From NCBI GenBank assembly GCA_022828595.1, contig JAKGHH010000002.1:68978383-69042382 (forward strand): a stretch of DNA of 64,000 nt, written 5' to 3'. The DNA comes from Nelumbo lutea. Taxonomy: Eukaryota > Streptophyta > Magnoliopsida > Proteales > Nelumbonaceae. A model generated the notes under the pieces. That model saw only the letters and a program-made list of their open reading frames with translations, did not search any database and was not told the origin of the DNA. Each line of letters starts with the position of its first letter. The first letter of the stretch is position 1. This document shows, piece after piece, positions 33,344 through 45,879 of this stretch. A program made the translations under genes and the position numbers.

Positions 33344-35625
33344 TCATCCAAGCTTTTTGTGTGTCTTGGAGTGGTTCCAACTTGCATAGAACTTATTGGC
33401 CTTCTCCTGTACTACATCATCCTCCCCGAGTTGGAGAGAATCAGTCCTCATATTTAAATCATCATTTGAATGATCGCCAACATATGGTACCAAGTGTTTG
33501 ACATTGAAGACATCATGGGTATGTATATGGTTGGGTAGCTTTAGTTTGTAAGCATTCTCATTGATGACTTCAACCATCTTGCATGGTCCAACTTTCCTTA
33601 GTGTCAGCTTTCCACGTTGCCTAACCAATAGATGATCCTCTGTTAAAATGACCCAAAAATAGTCTCCCACATCAAATACTTCTTTCCTCATTTTTCCATC
33701 AACATAATGTTTGTACTTAGCATTGGCTACCTCTAGCTTGTTACGGACTTCTTTCTAGAGGTTCTTAAGCTTCTGCATCATATTATCAGCCTTGTCATGA
33801 ATTGGGCATGGCCAAATACTAGCAGCAAGATCAATGATGCTACAGGTATTGGCCCCATATACTATCTCAAATGGGTTGTATCTCGTGCTCCTATTTTTGG
33901 AACTAATGTAGGCGAATTTGGCTTATGTTAATAAAAGATGCCACTGTTGCTCATGGCTACCTACCTACAAGGGTTCTCAAACGATTTCCCAAACTCCTAT
34001 TGACTACTTCTGTTTGGCCATCGTTTAGGGATGATATGAACTACATAATCGTAATGGGGTATCCATGAGCCTCTAAAGACTTCTTCAAAAGTGTGATATG
34101 AACTTGGAGTCTCTATCTGAAGTTATCGAAGATAGTAAGCCATGGAATTTGATAATCTCCTTGAAGAATAAACTAGCAATAAGTGAGGCATCCATTGTCT
34201 TCTTACATGACATGAAGTGAATCATTTTTTAAAAATGATCTATGATTACCATTATAGAATCTACTTATCGCTGGTTACATGGCAACCCGAGAACAAAATC
34301 CATGGATATATCTACTCAAGGTCCTTTAGAAACATGGCATATGTGACAACATTCTACAAACCTCGTGATGTCTCTCATCATCTTGGGCTAATAGTAACTT
34401 GTTGAAACGAGTTAAATTGTTTTGTCTTACCCAAAATGTCCTTCATTGTAAAGCTCTTTGACAATTTTTAGCCGCCATGAATAATCAGGTATACATAGGT
34501 GGGTTCCCTTGAATAGGAAGCCATCATATACCACAAATTCTATCCTACCACCTACTTGCACATCCTCCATGATACTAGAAAAATAAAGGTTAGTGAAATA
34601 ATTCACGGAAAGTATCAAACCTCGGTACCTGTGCTCGGAACATGGATAGCATGGCTCTCCTTCAGTTGAGTGCATCTACAACTTGATTGTGCACATCCGA
34701 CTTGTGTTTCAGCATAAACGAATATTCTTAGAAGTATGCTACGCATTTAGCATGCTTTGCATTCAATTTAGCATGGATAGCATGAGTATATGATGAATTC
34801 TTTAGAGATGAGATAATGGCACCAACATTGGAGCGCTTGTACTACAACATAAAATTCTACATCATAAGTTTAGTAGTTGAGGCGTGATCCATTTAATTTC
34901 TCACTGTAATAGGCTATGGGCCAACCACCTTGGCTGAGAACAACATTGATTCTAACCTTAAAGGTTCACAATCAACATCAAAGGGTTGCTCGAAGTTGGG
35001 AAGGGCTAGCACAGGTGCAGTTGTCAATCGTGCCTTAATCTCAATGAAGGCCCTTTCGGCTTCAATGGTGAACACAAAATTGGTATTGGTCTTCATACAA
35101 TCTGTGTATGGTGCCATAACAGTGCTGAAGTTGCTAATGAATCGTCGGTAAAAGCTTACAAGACCATAGGAATTTTGTGTTTTAGTATTTGGGAGTGAGC
35201 CACTCAACAATGGCACAAACCTTCTCTAGATCCATAGAAACTCCTTCCCTTGAGATGGCGTACACAACAAATAAGACTTAATCTATGGCAATGATACACT
35301 TCTTCATAGTTGCATAAAGTTACTTCCTGCGCAAAGTAATAAGTATATCTTGAAGATGCAACAAATGAAAGTTCATATTAGTATTAAATATGAAGATATC
35401 ATCAAAGTATACCACAACACATTGACCAATAAAAGGTTTGAGAACCTGGTTCATGAACCTCATGAATGTAAATATTATATTCAGTGTGGGCTCTAAGGAA
35501 AATTGGTAACGGCGGTATGACAAAAAATCAGGATGTTCATATGAGTTTTCAGAGTTTTCTAGATTGGTCAAATATTCATTGCATAAAGTGCTTTTGTTTT
35601 CCATAAAAGATAGCAAAAAAGGCAT
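33344..35625 (-). pseudogene. Ty3/gypsy pol remnant (reverse transcriptase, RNase H, integrase)
   Basis: Minus strand, high to low. RT at 35625-35320 has the catalytic box [14 protein letters not shown] end and RNase H at 35216-34914 read YRRFISNFSTVMAP, TAPVLALPNFEQPF and DVDCE. The integrase zinc-finger region at 34675-34427 has FLFKGTHLCIPDYS and HFG. The integrase core is in broken frames at about 34400-33700. The C-terminal tail at 33691-33344 includes GPCKMVEVINENAYKLKLP and HDVFNVKHLVPYVGD. The order RT-RH-IN defines Ty3/gypsy, and the FNVKHL tail is common in plant chromovirus-like elements. Gag, protease and recognisable LTRs are missing and frames are broken. Confidence 0.85.
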
Positions 35626-35647
35626 GTACTAAGCACGGGTAAATAGG

Positions 35648-35962
35648 AAGGTAAGGAAACAACTTTAAATAATTCTTTATTGAATAATTGGGAGATTAAA
35701 AATGAAGGAAAAAGTTCATATAATTTTCAATTAAAAATCGAACTTAAGCAATTTTCACTAATTCTGTGCTACCTCATTCTTTGGGATAAATAACTCAATT
35801 ATTCATAATTGTTACCAATAAAGTTGGAGATGGTTCAATAATAATACCATGCAACATTTTTTTACAATTAAAAAAAAAAAACAAAAAGCATAAATGGTTA
35901 TTAATTATCGGCCAATTCAAGATGATAAAACTTGTCGGTCTAATATGGTTTCAGGATTCAAC
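35648..35962. repeat. Left copy of a 3.6 kb-spaced direct repeat
   Basis: It matches 39222-39618 in the same orientation: AATTCTTTATTGAATA, TTTTCAATTAAAAATCGAAC, TGGGATAAATAACTCAA, ATGGTTATTAATTATC and TATGGTTTCAGGATTCAACC all recur in order. The right copy carries extra internal sequence (about 80 bp). The pair could be LTR remnants of a non-autonomous element or a segmental duplication. Confidence 0.7.
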
Positions 35963-36207
35963 CCAGTGATACTTTTGGCAACATCAATTGAATCAACATT
36001 TACTGCAGCAAAAGGTTAATATAGGATTAGGTGTACCACAAAGTGGAAAGTGTTATTAAACAACTGAACGTTAAGCTACCAAATTAAAAGCCACCATGTA
36101 GCATACAACACAAACTATAGAAGGCTTTTAGACCAAATTACATAGAACCAAATCTACTTGAAGATGAACCCAATAAACAACCTAACAAATATGCAATATC
36201 CATTTTA

Positions 36208-36678
36208 ACTAGAGATGTAAAATGGGTCATGCCGTGTTTCCCTTCTCTATGATATTTCGGGGCTTGGCCCGAGCCCATATGGGCCCGTGACATGTAGGCT
36301 GGGCTGGTCCATGGGCCAAGCTGAGCCATCGACTAGGCCAAAGCTATGAAAGACTTATTTAAAAAAAAATGAAAAAAACATGAAATTTTTATCTTATATG
36401 AATTTTGATACATACAATTGTTTATATATACAATAATTCAATAAAATAATATCATAAAATTAAAAACAATTGTTTATTTTATTAAAATATTATATACTAT
36501 ATATAATATATCATATAGTATTTATATTATACATAAATACATGATATAGTGTATATAGATAGGCCCAACACTGCCCGCATGACCGTGTTGTGCCTAGCAT
36601 GGCCCACGTGCCATCGTGCCAAGCTAGTCCAAATTTGTGCTGGGTCGTGGGTGGTACAATCCGATTTACACCTCTAAT
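36208..36678. repeat. Dispersed GGGCC/CATGGCC-phrase element
   Basis: The left border TAGAGATGTAAAATGGGTC and the reverse complement of the right border (TAGAGGTGTAAATCGGATT) form inverted ends. The two G+C-rich edges (CATGGGCC, GGCCCGAGCCCATATGG) surround an A+T-rich centre. Non-coding. Confidence 0.55.
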
Positions 36679-36679
36679 T

Positions 36680-39220
36680 TTACTTGATTAGTAAATCATC
36701 TAAATAGTATACACAATCTCCAAGAAATACTTTGTGTAGGATGGATAAGGCGTTGTTAGGGAATGGTCTCTTTGAAACACAGAGAGGCCTGTGAATAGGG
36801 AATGAGTTTTCTGGATCAAGGATTGAAAATGGGGGAATTGGAGAATGAGTGTACTCGGGAGTGCTAGGTGACAAATGCCAAGGATTGGATGATGAATTTC
36901 AATATGAGGAGGATTTCTATTTATGGGAGAGACCTCGAGATCTTAAAAGGTAGGAGATAAGAGTACTTGCACCGTATCGGAAAAGGGGATATTGGATTCA
37001 CTGTCAATTATTAAGTGCGCTACTAGGATTTCACCATGTGTTTCATGAGGATATTTTTGAAGATCAGTTTTCCTTGTCTCCAGAATCCCTCATTACTCAC
37101 GTGTGCTACTTTCTTTTATGCACTTTATAAAATCCTAGTTAATTTAAACCAACAACTGTTGAGAAAAATCCAAAATAAATATATTAGCAACTTATTATTA
37201 TTTAACTAAATAAGCATATAAATGATCTACTTCAGTTACTTAAATAGGTCAAATTAGAGGGGCGGTTGGTCAAGCTACAGGGGTGGCTTATATAATTTAC
37301 ATTAAGTAGATTGTCTTCATTTATATCAAAGTTTTGTTTAGAAAATTTATTAGTTAATTACGACTAATTAGGAATAGCAATAGACAGGTTTCTAGTGGAG
37401 ACCATATTCTCTCATCCTTGTCCCCGATCTTTATCGAGGAGAAAAATGAACTTCCATCAACAATTTTCAATGGATGAAGGGTTTTTCATCAAGGAGTTCA
37501 AATCCTCAAAATTTCTTTTTTTTTTTAATTAAAAGCTTGCTTTAGGATAAAAGATTTACTTATAAGAAAGAAAAAAATCATTAATATAAATTGATTTAAC
37601 ACTTAACTAACATAAAAATAACCAATATGACATGAAAAATTTGATATTTATCCAATATTTATAATGGCATGTTGTCATTACATAGAACTGTTTTCAAATT
37701 TTGATATTCCAAGGTTGGCTTGGGGTGGGGACTTCACTCCCCATCTCAGATGAAGTCATCCCAATTAACATTTTTTTTATTATTTTGTATTTCTTTTTGT
37801 TAATTTTGAACGACTTTACATTTAATTATAAAATAAACAATTGTTGTTGTATTAATAAAATTTAAAAAATAATTTTAGAACTTTAAAAAATTAAATTTGA
37901 TCAAATTTAAATGGGTCTTAAATTATTGATATTTAATTCTAAATTAGCAATTGTACATGGATTTAACAAATTTAATATACATTAATAATTAAATTTGATA
38001 GTTACAAATGATTATAAATTAACTATTAATAATTTATAATATTTAATTATAAATTAAATTTTATAAAGTTATTAATTATTATTTTATTTTTAAATGGACT
38101 TAAAAAATTAATTCTAAAATCAATAATTGTTGATTTATTAATAAAATTTAAAAATAATTATAAGGCAATTTTAGTCTGTTCAAATCTAATTTAAATAATT
38201 GACAATCTAAGATAATTAATTAACTAACTTATGGGATTTACTTATTAATCTAACTTTATTATAAATTAGTACAATATCTATGTTAAGAAAATCTCTAATT
38301 TAATTAATTTACGTTAACTCGTTAGTTGGTTGACCATGAAAGTTAAGTGAAATTGTTTTAAACGAAATCTAATTTAAGTTATTGGGCTAACCCTCGTCAC
38401 TGAATTAAAATCATTAAATTTTATGCTCAACAAACAAATTTGAGTTATTGAGTTGAGCCTCGTCATTAAATTATTGGGCCTAACAAACAAATGGAAGTTA
38501 TTGGATCATACATGACCCGTTTAGGGCCACCTTGACCCGGAAAAGAACAAGTCAATCGCTCAACAGAGCGACAACAACAGCAGCATAGCAGAGCTCGTTG
38601 GGTGGCTAAAATAGGCTGGTTTTCCCCCATTTGATGATATTTTTAGTGCAATCGAAACACAAAGGAAGAAGAAATAATAATATTAATTGACTTAAAAAAT
38701 AATATCATGGGTTTCCCCCATGATAATATATACATGGGTCGCTGATCACAGCCGGTAAGAGGAGTTGAGTAGTGGAGTGCATCTCCTCCCCCTCTCTCTC
38801 TCTAAAACCTTCAAAACAACCATAAGGAGTGTGTATCGTCCTTTGAATCACGCACAACTAATCCCCACGTTCAAGGAGAACAGAGTCGATGAACTTGGAT
38901 TCTGTTCAAAAACGTTGAAGGAGAACACATTCTTTGAACTATAGAAAAGATGATGCAGGCAATGAAGTTCACTTAGGTATAGAAGTTCACTTTATGGAAG
39001 AAAACTGAGAGGTTATCAGGAGCATCAAGCAATCCCCCTTGGACCTGAACGAGTCACGCTACTCTCTCTCACCCTCCGTCGCAACAACGGAAAACAACCT
39101 CGCCAGTTAAAAAGTTTCAATCGGATCTGAAGTGGAGTGGGAAGGAAACCTTCTTAGAGGATACGTGTCGAAAGCAAGGGGATTACTGTACACCCCCAAT
39201 GCTCTAAGTATAAAGGAAAC
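36680..39220. other. A+T-rich intergenic block
   Basis: From 37.5 to 38.4 kb the DNA is nearly all A/T with repeated TTAATTATAAATTAA words. A somewhat less A+T-rich patch (38.5-39.2 kb) shows CTCTCTCTCTC (about 38790-38806) and no recognised protein. It lies between the two direct repeats. Confidence 0.4.
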
Positions 39221-39221
39221 A

Positions 39222-39618
39222 ATTATGAATAATTCTTTATTGAATAGATGGGAGATTATAAATAAAGGAAAAAGTTAATATAATTTTCAATTAAAAATCG
39301 AACTTCAACAATTTACATTAATTCTGTGATATCTCATTTTTGGGATAAATAACTCAATTTATTCATACTTGTTAAAGAATGGATACAAGAGAGAGCCTTT
39401 AAAGTTTAAAATACCAATAAGTTGGAGAATGAACTCTAAAGTTTAAAGTTGGAGATGGCTCAATAATAAGACCATGCGACATGTCAAATGTGTAAACATT
39501 TTTTTACAAGTAAAAAACAAATTAAAAGCATAGATGGTTATTAATTATCTGCCAATTCAGGATGACAAAACTGAGGACCTGTTAATTATCTGTCTAATAT
39601 GGTTTCAGGGTTCAACCA
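39222..39618. repeat. Right copy of the 3.6 kb-spaced direct repeat
   Basis: Partner of 35648-35962, with the same ordered motifs plus inserted sequence near 39370-39450 that repeats TCTAAAGTTTAAA-like words. The shared ends lie near GGAAACAA...TAATTCTTTATTG on the left and GGTTTCAGGGTTCAACC on the right. Confidence 0.7.
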
Positions 39619-41280
39619 TATTAATTATCCTCTTCCCTCTTTTCATCTCATTCTGTCCGCATTTTTTCTAAGCCCATTTACTTTTTGCATCTTTTTAGGA
39701 TTTTGTTGTTCTTACAAATCCTTAGAATAGAATGGGATTCAATTCAACATCTTTTGAGTCTTAATTCTTATCTCTTAATTTTAAGAGAAAAATGGTTGTT
39801 CATTTCCTTTATCACTTATCTCTTAAAGTGTAATTACACAACTTTTTGTTTTTCAATGATACCCCCAAAAAGACAAATAAAAACTCTCACAGATAGGGTT
39901 AAAATGGATATTTGATAATTTTCAGCATTCAAAATTCAGAACAACATTCTCTACATTCAGAGTGCATTCAGAGTTCAGAGGAACGAAAAGTTCACCAATA
40001 CCAATATACCTCTTAGTGTAATTATTCAACTTTCATATAACAAACTTCTAAGCAAATGAACAGGCCCTAACACATAGAGCCCAATAACTATTTAACCGGT
40101 CCATTGCTAACCTGGGATGGAGAGGGGAGTTGGGGCATCCCCGAGCATTAACAAAAATTTCTGGTGGTCCTAGAGTGGGCCTTTACAACAACCTCATACA
40201 AAATGTCCTTTCATTTCCGTTATAAGATTGGAATTGATTCACCACCACAAATACCATAACTTTGTACTGAGTTAGGTAGTCCATCAAAGAGAGAGAGAGC
40301 TCCTATTCATCATGTTGCCAGAGGTATGCTTAGCCCCCTACCATTCATGGGTACTTATAATTGTTTCCTGAAATTTTACTATAGCTATTCCATGGACACC
40401 TCTTTAATATTCATCCATTAGTTTTGTTTAAATAACCATCTCTAGTTCTTTTCTTCATTTTATTTGCAAAGTCTCTCCTCTAAGGCCCCGTTCGCTTTTC
40501 GGTAAGTTACTTACTCGGGTAAATGCAGTTACCTGGGTAAGTTTTTCTTGGAAAACACTTACTCGAATAAATGCATTTACCAATGTTCTTTTATTTCTTT
40601 TGTAAATAAAGCAATGACCATTTTATCTATAAAAATCTATTATTAAAACGGGCATTTTTGTCCCATTCAAGTGTTGGCAACTTTCCCCCTAAATGAGAAA
40701 GTTGTTTACCCACCTAAGAGATGAGTGTGACCACCCGTGTAAGCAATACCCAAAAAAATAAACTTTCCCTGATTTCCACATAAATCTGAAGAAAGAACAT
40801 AAAATTTTTTGTCAATGAAAATCTAAATCTTATTGACCAACTTTCCCCCCTTCTAAAAATCCAAAAAAAGAACACCCCCTAATTAAATATACTGACTTGC
40901 AAAAGCGATTGTTTTTTAGCCAAGCATATGTCAAATAGAAAATAACTACCTTTGACCTATTCTTCTTGCTTTATAATTAAAGAACCTAGGTAATACCACA
41001 GATCGGTGCCGACAGACCTGGGAGAAAATCCCATATGAAAAAATAAAATAACTTCTTTTAATGGATGGATGATCTATATGCTTTTGTTGCCCCTCTCGTT
41101 CCATATCAGGCAACGACAAAACTTGGTTCTTACTTGTAGTATTAACCTTTTGGTGTGCTTTGATGAGTAACTTGGGTGCTATGTATACTTCTATTACTCA
41201 TTTGATTGGATGTGCATACTTAACGGATACCATGGAGTGCATTACATGTTTTATTTTTAACTCTTCCATGGACTACCATT
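39619..41280. other. Intergenic DNA with a GTAA/TTAC-phrase MITE near 40.48 kb
   Basis: From about 40482 the sequence reads AAGGCCCCGTTCGCTTTTCG and then repeated TTACTCGGGTAAATG/TTACCTGGGTAAG words, in the style of the element near 53.8-54.0 kb (TTTACCTAGGTAAATAA; reverse complement of the end GCCTTATTGGTTTG). The remainder is A+T-rich without a recognised gene. Confidence 0.35.
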
Positions 41281-41412
41281 TTGAATTACTTTGTTGGAGT
41301 GGCCAGATTAGGATCTAATGGTCGAATCTTCTTCAGCATCAATCACGAGTTCCTTGGCCTCCCCCTCCATCACTCTGTCCATGCCGAGCAATTCATGATC
41401 ATCAATGCTTGT
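41281..41412 (+). pseudogene. Cytidine deaminase fragment
   Basis: The plus strand reads FVGVARLGSNGRIFF, then HEFLGLPLHHSVHAEQFMI. This is the heart of a plant cytidine deaminase (nucleoside salvage, cytidine to uridine), including HAEQ with the zinc-ligand histidine and the proton-shuttling glutamate. The similarity ends about seven residues later and the PCxxC motif that supplies the other zinc ligands is absent, so only about 40 codons of a ~300-residue enzyme remain. Plant cytidine deaminase genes are often intronless, so this may be a gene or retrocopy fragment. Confidence 0.75.
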
Positions 41413-42570
41413 AGAAAAATTTCTACAACCACCAATGACAAAATTTCACATTGTTCCCTTTATTAATCACAAAACATTTCAATACCATTATTACAGGAGT
41501 CTAAAACTCCAAAACTTTTAAACTTTTAATCCCTCTGCTTTGTTTTATTTCCCTACATCTCTTTCTCCTCAAGTCTTCAACCCAACATTCATCACTCAAG
41601 CCGAAGCCACTACTACCAGAACCATCGTTGGCTGTAAAAACACCAGTGTTTCTCTCTCTCCCCTTCCTTATTCTTCTCTCCCTTGCTCATTTCTCTTCCC
41701 CTTCTCTATTCCCCCCTTTAACTATGATCATCACTGTATGAACCATTACAATACTATTGTTTCTCTTAATATTCTCTTTCCCCTTCTTTATCCTTCTCTC
41801 TTTCTCCTCTCCCTCCTCCATTCCCCTTCACATATCATCGTCATCACCCTAACATTCACAAAAACAAACCATCCTCCACTGGCCAAAAGTAGGGAAGAGA
41901 AAAAAAAATAAAAGAACCGACTAAAATCAAACTAACCAAAAAAACCGACTGAAACCGAATTGATAAATCGGTTAACCGAATTGATCAGTTCAGTTTTGAT
42001 TCAATGTTTTTAAAAAAGGTATCAACAAAATCGACAGTCAACCAAACTGACCTATATACATGTATTCCTATATATATATATATATTATAATATATTTTTA
42101 TATTATTTATATATTATAAATTAATAATTATGCATTATATATAGATAGATAGATAGATTGCCTAATCATCTTTCAGAGTTCATTAGGAAAGTGATTATTT
42201 TATAGCAGAAGACAGAAAAGGGTAGTATGGTCATTTGGAAAGATCCAAAATATTGTATAGCATCTGTTCCTCACGCGACCAGAGCAGCATTCTTTCTCGT
42301 CGAAGAAGGAAGTAGGAAACCCGTCAAAGTTCGTTAGTTCCCCAAATAATCCTCTCCGCCGCTTTCTCTTTCCCCCGCTCTCTGTTCTATATCATCATCA
42401 CCCCCCCTCTTTCTCCCTGTTATACCTATACACGCAGAAAATCAACAGCAAGAGAAACAAGAAACACACTAGAAAAAGAAGAAAGAGAAGAGACAAAAAG
42501 AAAGTAGTAAGAAAATCCCGGTACGGTGATTCTCTCTCTCTCTCTCTCCCCCTCTGTTATACTTATCGGC
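41413..42570. other. Intergenic DNA: pyrimidine-rich stretch, AACCGA phrases, AT and TAGA microsatellites, possible old 5' leader
   Basis: 41540-41880 is C/T-rich with an open but low-complexity frame. 41915-42050 holds repeated ACCGA/CGGTT words. (AT)n at about 42070-42084 and (TAGA)n at about 42142-42158 are microsatellites. 42260-42570 has CT-rich leader-like sequence and a (CT)n tract (about 42532-42549) directly upstream of the universal stress protein remnant, so it may be that gene's former promoter and 5' UTR. Confidence 0.4.
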
Positions 42571-42762
42571 ATGCTTCCACAACAAAACCCAGCCGGAATC
42601 CGACTGGGTTGGAATGAGCCTTCTTCCCCTCGGTTGGAATGAGCACCCACCTCTGGGGCCCACCGTAAGATCGCGATCGCAGTAGATCTCAGCGACGAGA
42701 GTGCCTTCACTGTGTAATGGGCTGTCGAGAACTACCTCCGCCCAGGTGACGCGGATATTTAG
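42571..42762 (+). pseudogene. First-exon remnant of a PHOS32/34-like universal stress protein
   Basis: One frame from ATG 42571 reads a short Pro-rich leader, a TGA after SSPRLE, then APTSGAHRKIAIAVDLSDES, then AFTV, a TAA, and WAVENYLRPGDA before a terminal TAG at 42760-42762. RKIAIAVDLSDES and WAVxNYLRPGDA are the first strand and helix of plant USP-A proteins of the PHOS32/34 type, which bind adenine nucleotides and are phosphorylated in elicitor responses. Two point stops and loss of everything after the first ~60 residues make it dead. The context has a CT-rich leader upstream, suggesting a true exon 1 rather than a retrocopy. Confidence 0.75.
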
Positions 42763-43560
42763 CTACCTAATCTATTTATATTATAATGAAGCAGATATTT
42801 ATCTTGCGTTGTGGTCATAAAAGTTAAATCCAGAAGCCATATATGAGTAATACTTGCACATATGCATACCTAGTATTCATACATCAAAAACTTTATCTTA
42901 ATTTTTTTTAATACCTCTAAATTTATTCCAAGTGGAGGGGGGCCACCTGAAAATTTTATTAATCATTATTAAAAATGGGAGGTGAATCAAAACAGGGGAG
43001 GACATAGACCATCTTGCCCTAAAACCCAACAATAGAACACACAACCTTACTCTCTCATCCCAACTCAATGCAAGACTCAAAAAAACATAAAATAATAATC
43101 AATCAAAACACAATCAAGACTATTAACCTATACGAAGAGACGGAATATCAAAAGCTTTATCCTCCATGATTGTAACTGAATTTTATGGTGGATAATGTTA
43201 GTGATTCATCATATTAAAATATATTCCTAATAATATATATTCATCATATTAAAGTAAAAAATAGTGTAAGAAACTAAAAGTATTATATTATTAATGATGA
43301 AAATGCTTAAAAAATATAAAAGATAAAAAATAATGAATATTTGATCCATGACCTAACTGAATTAAGTAATTCAGTGGTTCAATTAGCTAGATCATTGGAT
43401 AAATCAATATTTTCTTTGTTTTTTTTTCAGGGTTCAATGTGAAAAGGATTCACCTTTTTGGAAGCATGGTGTATATTGGTGAAACTGATAACCTTTTTGA
43501 CCAAGTCAACAGGTTATGGATGAGTTTTTTTTTTTTTGGTATTTAAACTATTTCCATCAT
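42763..43560. other. Intergenic A+T-rich DNA
   Basis: No gene recognised. Repeats of ATTCATCATATTAAA occur near 43208-43260. Sequence resembling one unit of the neighbouring ~260 bp array begins near 43370. Confidence 0.35.
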
Positions 43561-45560
43561 TAATCACAATAGTTCTCATTTTTTTCAACACATTTTTGTT
43601 TAAAATGATGAATATATAATATTAAAGATATGCTTATGTTTGTAAGTTTCATAATGTTTTTATATTTATATTTTTATTATTTAATTCATGACATCACAAG
43701 TTCACTTGTTTGACTAAGACTGAAATGTGGTTTATTCAATTTTTAGAATATTTATTTGTATCTCATGTTCAAATCAACAGGTCAAATGGTTGACCCATCA
43801 TCAAACCAATATTTTGGGTCTATTTATCATTAAATTACTTGCATGTAAAATATCATTAGCTTGATCAACAATTTGGTAACCTAATTGTTTAAACCATTGA
43901 ATTGTTTGACCTAGTTAATGGGGTCACAAGATGTTTGGTTCAGCTCTCATTTTTTCTCCTATCAAAAAAAAAAAAAACTCTCATTCTTTTTCATTCTTAC
44001 CCAAGATGAAATTCTAAAATGGAGAAGGATGGGGAAAAATGAGAAAACATTGCTATGAACCAACCACTTTTTTCCTAAAAAATGAATTCTTTTCATGCTA
44101 GAAAGTCCCTTATGTTTCTCATTTTCGTTCTTAAAAAAAAAAAAAGTGTTAGCAGGCATAAACCACTGACCTAGGTTTCCAAAATCATCGGCATAGATGT
44201 TTACCAGTGGATGAACAGTGGTCAATGCCTATTGACCTAAGCTTCCATGGCAATTCGCCATTAGACTTTTATGGTGGTGGTTTTGTAGACCTAGGTTGGC
44301 GGTTTATGATCACTAGCATAGAGTTTCTTTAAAGAATGAAAATAAAAAAGATGGGGCATGATTATTTTTCATGGCTATCTCAAATTTTATGCTATGGGCT
44401 GATTTTTCATTCCGAAAAGAATGGGCCCATGGCAAGAGTTTTGTAACCAAACTCTCTAATTGTTCATTCTTCCCATTCTTGCCCAGAATGAGTAAAAAAA
44501 AAATGATGCCTAGAGTAGCTAACCAAGCATGACCTAACTTTCTTTTTTTCTTGATATTTGTATCCAATTGCCATCATTAATAAGAGTAATTTTTATTTAT
44601 CACATTATGTTTTTAATATGATGAATATATAATATTAGATATGTACCCATATATTTTATACATGATTTTAATATTCTATTTTTTTAATCTTTATTATTTA
44701 ATTATGTGACATCATAAGATGACCCGATTGACCTAGATGATTGAACTATTGCCCCACCACTTGCATAGATAGAAAATTTGGTTTAATTTTGGGTCAATTT
44801 TATTGTATTCCATTTTCACTATTAAGTATTAGCAAAAACAAATCTTATTTTTTCATACTTACTATTATTTAATATGATGAATATATAATATTAGGGATGT
44901 ACTCAAATGTTTTATTTACAGAATTTTTATACTTTTTTGTATTTTTTGTGTTTCTATGTTTTAAAATTTTATTATTTAATTATGACATCATTAGTGGATC
45001 TATTTGGTCCAAAATTTTGGACTGTTGAGTCACCATCTAGATAGGAAAATGAATTCATTTTTTGATCAATTTTAAATTGTATATTCTATTTACATCATTA
45101 AGAAAAATAATTATTATTTATCACACTTTTTTATTTAATATGGCTAATATATAATATTAGAGGTGTGTCTAAATTTTTCTTTTTTTTTTTGTATTCTCAT
45201 AATTCTTTGTATTTTTTCTATTTAAAAATTTTATTATTTAACCATGACATCATAGGTTGATCCATTTGACCCAAATGGTTAAACCAACTAACAAGTATGA
45301 AATTGGTTTCATTTTTGTGTCAATTTTAAACTTTTTATTTTATTTACATCATTAACAAAAAAACTTCTTATTTGTCATACTTTTTTATTTAAAATGATGA
45401 ATAGAATATTAGAGATGTGCCATTTTTTGTTCTTGTATTTTTATATATTTTAAAAGTTTTAGTGTTTAATTATGGAATAATCGATTGACCTGTTTGACTC
45501 AATTGTTTGAACTACTTACCCATCGCTTGAAAAAAATATATTTTATTTGTTAGTCCATTT
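43560..45560. repeat. Diverged ~260 bp A+T-rich tandem repeat array
   Basis: The block GATGAATATATAATATTA, a run of T-rich DNA, TTTTATTATTTAATTATGAC and a GACCCATTTGACC-like phrase recurs at about 43605, 44620, 44875, 45135 and 45390. The last four are spaced 250-265 bp. An insertion (about 43920-44560) with ATTCTTTTTCATTCTTACCC-like words separates the first unit. No coding content. Confidence 0.65.
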
Positions 45561-45879
45561 TAAAAAATACATTTTTATACCATCGAAATTATTATATATA
45601 GGTTTAATTAATAAAATTTAATGATGAAAAACAAAGCTAACTTAAGATAAAATTCTGAAATTTGGATCAAAACCATAAACCACAATTTTAAAACTTTCAA
45701 CATCAGACCAAACCAAACCGCCAATTTCAGTTTACTTCAGTTTTGACTATATAACAAGGATGCCCCATATGGTTCAGATTTACACTGAAAACAGAGTATA
45801 AAGTCCAAACGCGCTGGTTCCAGACTGAAATGAACTTCAATAAACAAACAATTTATCTATAAAATTAATTAGGGTTCAA

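Noticed and set aside
36680..36874. Minus-strand frame ending YYLDDLLI, reminiscent of a reverse transcriptase YxDD box
   Set aside because: No surrounding reverse transcriptase motifs; the resemblance is limited to a few residues.
41540..41911. 123-codon plus-strand frame
   Set aside because: Low-complexity Ser/Pro/Leu/Phe from pyrimidine-rich DNA; no motif.
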